Assembly (NCBI GenBank): GCA_944387755.1
Contig: CALXGC010000023.1
Coordinates: 1 to 33,974, forward strand
Source: an uncultured Oscillospiraceae bacterium
Lineage (GTDB): Bacteria; Bacillota_A; Clostridia; Oscillospirales; Oscillospiraceae
DNA length: 33,974 bases
Direction: 5' to 3'
Shown here piece after piece: positions 29,822-33,974 of this stretch (positions within the stretch are counted from its first letter, which is position 1; each line of letters starts with the position of its first letter). Both the position numbers and the translations under genes were made by a program. The notes under the pieces are model-generated. The model saw only the letters and a list, made by a program, of their open reading frames with translations. It had not been told where the DNA came from and did no database searches.

Positions 29822-31840
29822 TCACGACGCCTGGGGCAGCGTGACAATGGCCTTGAACAGATCCCCGTCCACCGCCAGCTCAAAGCTTCCGCCCTGAAGC
29901 TCGGTGAGGCTCTTGGCGATGGACAGGCCCAGGCCGGAGCCCTCTGTCGTCCGGGACTCCTCCCCCCGCACGAAGCGCTCCATCAGCCGCTCCGGCGGCA
30001 CGTTCAGCGGCTCCCGGGAGATATTTTTCACCGACAGGCTCACGCTGCCCTTCCCACGGCAGATCTCCAGATAGACCCGCGTGCCCTCCAGGGCGTACTT
30101 GGCGCAGTTGGACAGCAGGTTATCGATGACCCGCCACAGATGCCGCCCGTCGGCAAAGACGAAGCACTCGCTCTCCGGCACCGTGCGCACCACGGCCAGC
30201 TTCTTCCCCTCCAGGCGCTCCTCATACTCCCCCAGCGCCTGGTCCAGAAGCTGCACCATCCCGATTTTTTCCCGGTTCACCGGCAGCGCACCGGTGGAGG
30301 CCTTGCTGGCCTCCACCAGGTCCTCGGTGAGCTTCTTCAGCCTCTGGGACTTCCGGTCCAGCACGTCGATATACATCTGCGCCTGGGGGTCGGTCTGCTC
30401 CGTGGTCTTCAGCAGCGCCACATAGTTGATGATGGAGGTCAGCGGCGTCTTTAAATCGTGGGAGACGTTGGTAATCAGCTCCGCCTTAAAGCGCTCGCTC
30501 TTCATCTGCTCGTTCACCGCCTGGGTCAGGCCGCCGGAGATGTTGTTCAGCGCCTCCGCGTGGCGCTTCAGGTCGGCGGGCAGATGGGCGGCGTCGATCT
30601 GGTGGTTCAGGTTTCCGGCGGCGATGACCTCGGTTCCCTTCCGCACCCGCCAGAAGCCAGCGCTCCACCAGGTCAGGAGCAGAAGCGCAGCCACATGAAT
30701 CAGCATACTCAAAAGGGGATACAGGCCTCTCAGCGGCCACAGGTGGTCCGCCAGGAAGACGGCGGTCAGATACGTGAAGAAGAACAGCACCGTCTTCCAG
30801 GTGATGGGCAGCTCCCGGACAAAGGAGCAAATCCGCCGCCAGAGGAATTTCACCACCCTGCACAGCAGGGTGGTCCGGGCCAGGGCCCGGCACTTCACCC
30901 GCACGGCCAGGGTCCGCAGAGCGGCCGCGGCCAGCAGGGCCCACAGCCCCGCGGCGGCGGTCCCCGCCCCGGCGAGAAGCAGCAGCCAATCCCGGTCCGC
31001 CGCCTCCACAGCCCATTCAAAATACCGGACATACTGGGTCAAAAACAGAAAGAACAGCAGGCTCCCCAGGCCGGCGGCCAGCGCCCACACCTCGCTGAAC
31101 ACCCGGTCCGGCCAGGAGAGGACGGCCCCCTGGGGGCGGCGTCCAGCCGTCCAGAGAAGAAAGCCCAGCAGCAAAACCGCCGCCCCCGCAGAGACGGCCC
31201 CAAGAGCGCCATACAGTCCGAAGCGCCCGGTATAGCTGCCGTACAGCCCGTACAAATCGTAAAATTCGTCCTGGGCGGTCATCTGCTCCGGGCGGAGCAC
31301 TCCGCAGCGGAGAATGCCCGTCTCCTGTACGGTCTCCCCCGGCCGGCCCGCCTCCTCCAGCGCGGCAAAGCCGGCGGGCGCGTTTATTTCCCGGTCCATC
31401 AGCTCTACCACGCCGTCCTGAATCCTGATAACCCCGTAGTAGAGCCCGGAAACCTGCTCCTCCAGGCTGCCCAACTGGCCGTCCGCATTGCCGAACTCTG
31501 TCGGGCCGCCGTCTTCGTTGAGAATTTCATAGCGGAAGTTGGTGTGTTCCGGAGACAGGGCCGTCTCCGTCCCCATCAGCCAGACGGCGTACTGCTCCCG
31601 CTCCACATAGTCCAGGTCCCCCTGCTCCAGCTCCAGGCGGTACTGCAAAAAATCCTGCACCTGCCCCTCCCGCGCCAGGAGCGCCTGGTGAAAGGCGGCG
31701 GTGGTCTCCCAGGAGCCGAACCAGGCGTAGCAGCAGGCGAAGGCCGCCTGCTGGCCGAAAAAGGCGGCGGCGCACACCGACACAAAAAACAGCGCCCAGG
31801 CCCACGCCCGGAGGGTCAGATTGTCCCGAACCGCCTGCAT
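29822..31840 (-). CDS. Membrane sensor histidine kinase
   Basis: The 672-residue protein has one N-terminal membrane helix, an extracytoplasmic region to about 210, then several helices between about 210 and 400, a linker resembling HAMP, and the kinase core. The HisKA box NVSHDLKTPLTSIINY puts the phosphorylated histidine at about residue 461. The N box is DNLLSNCAKYAL (about 573-584) and the G box EGSGLGLSIAKSL (about 633-645). It starts at ATG 31840 immediately after the regulator stop (TAAATG), so the two form one operon. The multi-helix membrane region suggests sensing at or within the membrane; the ligand is unknown. Confidence 0.93.
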   Translation of the reverse strand: MQAVRDNLTLRAWAWALFFVSVCAAAFFGQQAAFACCYAWFGSWETTAAFHQALLAREGQVQDFLQYRLELEQGDLDYVEREQYAVWLMGTETALSPEHTNFRYEILNEDGGPTEFGNADGQLGSLEEQVSGLYYGVIRIQDGVVELMDREINAPAGFAALEEAGRPGETVQETGILRCGVLRPEQMTAQDEFYDLYGLYGSYTGRFGLYGALGAVSAGAAVLLLGFLLWTAGRRPQGAVLSWPDRVFSEVWALAAGLGSLLFFLFLTQYVRYFEWAVEAADRDWLLLLAGAGTAAAGLWALLAAAALRTLAVRVKCRALARTTLLCRVVKFLWRRICSFVRELPITWKTVLFFFTYLTAVFLADHLWPLRGLYPLLSMLIHVAALLLLTWWSAGFWRVRKGTEVIAAGNLNHQIDAAHLPADLKRHAEALNNISGGLTQAVNEQMKSERFKAELITNVSHDLKTPLTSIINYVALLKTTEQTDPQAQMYIDVLDRKSQRLKKLTEDLVEASKASTGALPVNREKIGMVQLLDQALGEYEERLEGKKLAVVRTVPESECFVFADGRHLWRVIDNLLSNCAKYALEGTRVYLEICRGKGSVSLSVKNISREPLNVPPERLMERFVRGEESRTTEGSGLGLSIAKSLTELQGGSFELAVDGDLFKAIVTLPQAS

Positions 31841-32536
31841 TTACACGCCTCCCTTGTCAATCTTATAGCCCAGCCCCCAGACAACCTTTAAATAGCGGGG
31901 CTCCGCGGGGTTGATCTCAATTTTCTCCCGCAGATGGCGGATGTGCACCGCCACCGTGTTGTCCGAGCCGTAGGCCGGGTCGTTCCACACCTGCTCATAG
32001 ATCTGCGCGGAGGAAAACACCTGTCCGGGGTGGCTCAGCAGCAGGCGGAGAATGTTGTATTCAATAGGGGTGAGGGCCACAGGCTCTCCGTCCACCGTCA
32101 CCCGCTTGGCGCCGTCGTCCATGGAGATGGGACCGACGGTCAGCACGCCGGGGCTCTTCTCCGCCCCGCCCAGGGCGGTGTACCGCCGGAGCTGGCTCTT
32201 CACCCGCGCCAGCACCTCCAGGGGGTTGAAGGGCTTTGTGATATAGTCGTCCGCCCCGATGTTCAGGCCCAGGATTTTGTCCGCGTCCTCGCTTTTGGCG
32301 GTGAGAAGAATGATGGGGATGTTGTACTCCTCCCGCAGCCTGGCGGTGGTCCGAATGCCGTCCAGCTCCGGCATCATGACGTCCATCAGAATCAGATGGA
32401 CCTCGTTCTGCTCCACCGCCCGCAGGGCCTCTTTCCCGTTGTATGTCCGGATGGTCCTGTAACCCTCGCTGGTGAGATAGATGTCCAGGGCGGAGACAAT
32501 ATCCCGGTCGTCGTCGCAGATTAAAACCGTGTGCAT
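31841..32536 (-). CDS. OmpR/PhoB-family response regulator
   Basis: The 231-residue regulator has a receiver domain with acidic pocket CDDD (8-10), phosphoacceptor D52 in LMDVMMPELDG, and K101 in DDYITKPFNP. The C-terminal winged helix ends in VAVHIRHLREKI and VWGLGYKI. The VanR/RprX-like architecture is shared by many clostridial regulators. The ATG at 32536 follows AAGGAGG by eight bases; a longer frame upstream is spurious. It is the first gene of the two-component operon. Confidence 0.95.
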   Translation of the reverse strand: MHTVLICDDDRDIVSALDIYLTSEGYRTIRTYNGKEALRAVEQNEVHLILMDVMMPELDGIRTTARLREEYNIPIILLTAKSEDADKILGLNIGADDYITKPFNPLEVLARVKSQLRRYTALGGAEKSPGVLTVGPISMDDGAKRVTVDGEPVALTPIEYNILRLLLSHPGQVFSSAQIYEQVWNDPAYGSDNTVAVHIRHLREKIEINPAEPRYLKVVWGLGYKIDKGGV

Positions 32537-32575
32537 GGCGTATCCTCCTTCAACGCAGATATTTTGCTTGATTTT

Positions 32576-32618
32576 AGGATAGCACAGACCCTTTTTAAGA
32601 AGCAAGATTTTAAATCTT
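32576..32618 (-). promoter_or_regulatory. Promoter of the two-component operon with overlapping palindrome
   Basis: TTGCTT (32605-32600) and TATCCT (32581-32576) are 18 bp apart on the minus strand. The inverted repeat AAGATTT-T-AAATCTT (32604-32618) overlaps the edge of the -35, and a second AAGATT copy lies at about 32630. This could be an autoregulatory operator for the response regulator; that role is inference. Confidence 0.55.
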
Positions 32619-32641
32619 AAGAACTTTTGAAGATTCCTGCC

Positions 32642-32671
32642 AATAAAAAGGGCGGCCCTGAAGACCGCCCT
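32642..32671 (-). terminator. Terminator of the thioesterase gene
   Basis: AGGGCGG (32649-32655) pairs with CCGCCCT (32665-32671) around a 9-nt loop. On the minus strand the T run TTTTTATTG follows. It starts five bases after the thioesterase stop and ends transcription before the two-component promoter. Confidence 0.9.
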
Positions 32672-32675
32672 GCGC

Positions 32676-33056
32676 TTATTCCTTCTCTTCCGCCTTGGCC
32701 TGAATGCCCTTGGGGGCCACCATGATGCGCAGGTGGGACCCCTCGCCGCACTTGCCCTTCTCGTCGTGGACCTCAATGTCGAACCACATCTTCCGCCGCT
32801 CAATGCTCCGCAGGCGGGCGGTGGCCGTCACCTTCATGCCCACCGGCGTGGGGGACAGGTGGCGGCAGTGGATCTCCGCGCCCACCGTGGTCATGCCCTC
32901 ATCCAGATAGGCCTTGGCCAGCTCCAGGGCCGTGGCCTCCATCAGGGCCACCATGTTGGGGGTGGAGAGAATTTTCGACCCGGCGCTCCCAATGCGCTTG
33001 GCGGTCATCTCATCCGTCACTTCCCAGGTCAGGCTGTATTCCGTGGGTTTTTCCAT
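32676..33056 (-). CDS. Thioesterase family protein, FlK-like hotdog fold
   Basis: The 126-residue protein matches the small hotdog thioesterases related to fluoroacetyl-CoA thioesterase FlK. The spacing of T32 (LSTPNM), E40 (ALMEAT) and H66 (CRHLSPTPVG) equals that of the FlK catalytic Thr-Glu-His set. The following VTATARLRSIERRKMWFDIEVHDEKG is the typical central strand region. The substrate is probably an acyl-CoA, not necessarily fluorinated. The ATG at 33056 is preceded by AAAGGA at a slightly long spacing. It is monocistronic, with its own promoter and terminator. Confidence 0.85.
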   Translation of the reverse strand: MEKPTEYSLTWEVTDEMTAKRIGSAGSKILSTPNMVALMEATALELAKAYLDEGMTTVGAEIHCRHLSPTPVGMKVTATARLRSIERRKMWFDIEVHDEKGKCGEGSHLRIMVAPKGIQAKAEEKE

Positions 33057-33110
33057 CTGTATCAGCGTCCTTTCCGGCCGTCTTTTTCCGACGGAGCCTC
33101 TTCGCCCTTC

Positions 33111-33139
33111 AGTGTAGCACGGCGGCGCTCCCCTGTAAA
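33111..33139 (-). promoter_or_regulatory. Promoter of the thioesterase gene
   Basis: TTTACA and TACACT are 17 bp apart on the minus strand, about 55 bp upstream of the start codon. Confidence 0.7.
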
Positions 33140-33150
33140 GATTTTCGGGC

Positions 33151-33187
33151 AAAAGAAAAAGGACACCCTCTCGGATGTCCTTTTCTT
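33151..33187. terminator. Terminator-like hairpin upstream of the thioesterase promoter
   Basis: GGACA (33161-33165) pairs with TGTCC (33176-33180), and the flanking AAAAGAAAAA/TTTTCTTT bases extend the stem with one bulge. T-rich sequence on both strands makes it bidirectional. The gene that it served on the right is no longer recognisable next to the decayed insertion sequence. Confidence 0.7.
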
Positions 33188-33240
33188 TGTCTTGTCCGTA
33201 AGGTATAGATGCCAGCGAAAACCGGGAGTCCACACAGTGG

Positions 33241-33942
33241 AGCGGCGCTATTCAAACAATATTTGCTGAGAATAAAAAGGATAACTAAGAAAAAAGAATT
33301 ATGTAGGAGTTGAATCTTCGAAGTATCCGTTCAGACGCAAAAAAGCAGTACAAAAAGCGGCGGCAATATGCAAAACGCAATTTAATGGAAAGAGAGTTTA
33401 CTGCGGTGCATCCAAACCAAATATGGGGCAGTGATATACTTGACTTGCTTTAAAGTTAACAACTATTGGGTATATTTCTGTATAATTCAGAATCTCTATT
33501 CTCGAAAGATTGTGGGTTACAAAGTATCACGTAATGCCAGCACAAATTTAGTTACTACTACATTTCAAAATGCTTATCAGAAACGCAGCAAACCCCAAAA
33601 TCTGACATTCCATAGCGATCGTGGAACGCAGTACACATCTGCAGCCTTCACGCAACTTCTTCAAAAGAACGGCGTCAAACAGTCTTTTTCCGCTACTGGA
33701 CGCCCTCACAACAATGCAGCTACTGAATAGTTTTTTGCCACATTCAAAAAAGAAGAGGCATACCGCAGAGAGTATACCTCAGAACGAAGTTTTGCAAGAG
33801 TGTTGAGCAATTTGTTCGATACTACAATGAGGATTGCCCTCACCAACCGCTAAAATATTAGACACCGCAGACTTTTGAAGAAAAGTATTATGCGGGTTTT
33901 ATTGAAAACGACTGTTCAAATAGCGACACAGAGCAAAATTAA
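33241..33942 (+). pseudogene. Decayed IS3-family (IS150 group) transposase OrfB remnant
   Basis: The DDE integrase core is readable in pieces. Frame one holds LRSIRSDAKKQYKKRRQYAK and NQIWGSDI (about 33316-33438). Frame two holds VNNYWVYFCIIQNLYSRKIVGYKVSRNAS, FHSDRGTQYTS and FSATGRPHNNAATE, then a stop at 33728. After this come FFATFKKEEAYRREYTSE, then a further shift to VEQFVRYYNEDCPHQPLKY, a stop at 33859 and TPQTFEEKYY. There are at least two frameshifts and two internal stops, and the N-terminal region before about 33316 is largely lost. The stretch is markedly more AT-rich than all other genes, a sign of transfer. No inverted terminal repeats were identified, so the element boundaries are unknown. 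Confidence 0.88.
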
Positions 33943-33974
33943 TACTTCTGCATTTTGCGTTTTTTGAAAAACTC

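Noticed and set aside
33241..33942. Intact transposon or an active insertion sequence
   Set aside because: At least two frameshifts, two stop codons and loss of the N-terminal part; no terminal inverted repeats were identified.
1..33974. CRISPR array, prophage or integron
   Set aside because: No regularly spaced direct repeats, no phage structural genes, no integrase other than the decayed IS3 type.

Overview
The window reads as chromosome of a GC-rich, spore-forming Gram-positive gut bacterium of the Clostridia, most likely Oscillospiraceae (Flavonifractor, Lawsonibacter or Pseudoflavonifractor type). This rests on the conserved Firmicutes cluster nusB-xseA-xseB-ispA-dxs-tlyA-nadK-argR-recN, a SleB-type cell-wall hydrolase, a sigma-G-like promoter and frequent GTG/TTG starts with strong Shine-Dalgarno sequences. 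The genus is inference.

Layout. (1) 95-9412, minus strand: a ten-gene operon for a multisubunit cation/proton antiporter that mixes bacterial Mrp and archaeal Mbh-type membrane modules. It has MrpE, MrpF, MrpG, an MbhD-like protein, an MbhE+MrpB fusion, MrpC/NuoK and four large NuoL/M/N-like pump subunits, with no hydrogenase or quinone-module genes. It has its own promoter (9481-9509) and a strong terminator (13-64). (2) 9593-19669, minus strand: a housekeeping operon running nusB, a TsaD-like paralogue, xseA, xseB, ispA, a DUF212/PAP2-like membrane protein, dxs, tlyA, nadK, argR and recN. It joins isoprenoid precursor synthesis, rRNA modification, NADP supply, arginine control and DNA repair, with many stop/start overlaps. 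(3) 19863-20800: a secreted cell-wall hydrolase gene split by a -1 frameshift exactly at a GGGAAAA heptamer. Its promoter overlaps WalR-like repeats.

(4) 21137-21210: tRNA-Gly(CCC) on the plus strand with promoter and terminator. (5) 21256-29324, plus strand: a structured leader RNA with mutually exclusive antiterminator and terminator, then larE-larB-larC (nickel-pincer nucleotide cofactor synthesis) and a five-gene ABC importer, nikABCDE-like. The unit appears to import nickel and build the NPN cofactor; no larA-like enzyme is in the window. (6) 29376-29693: two very small minus-strand genes; the upstream one is preceded by a sigma-G-like promoter and may be a forespore protein. (7) 29822-32536: a two-component histidine kinase and OmpR-type regulator. 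(8) 32676-33056: a FlK-like hotdog thioesterase. (9) 33241-33942: an AT-rich, decayed IS3-family transposase remnant at the right edge.

The best candidates for undescribed biology are the larE leader RNA, the four-pump Mrp/Mbh hybrid, and the frameshift in the hydrolase gene. All calls come from reading the sequence and translations; no database search was run.
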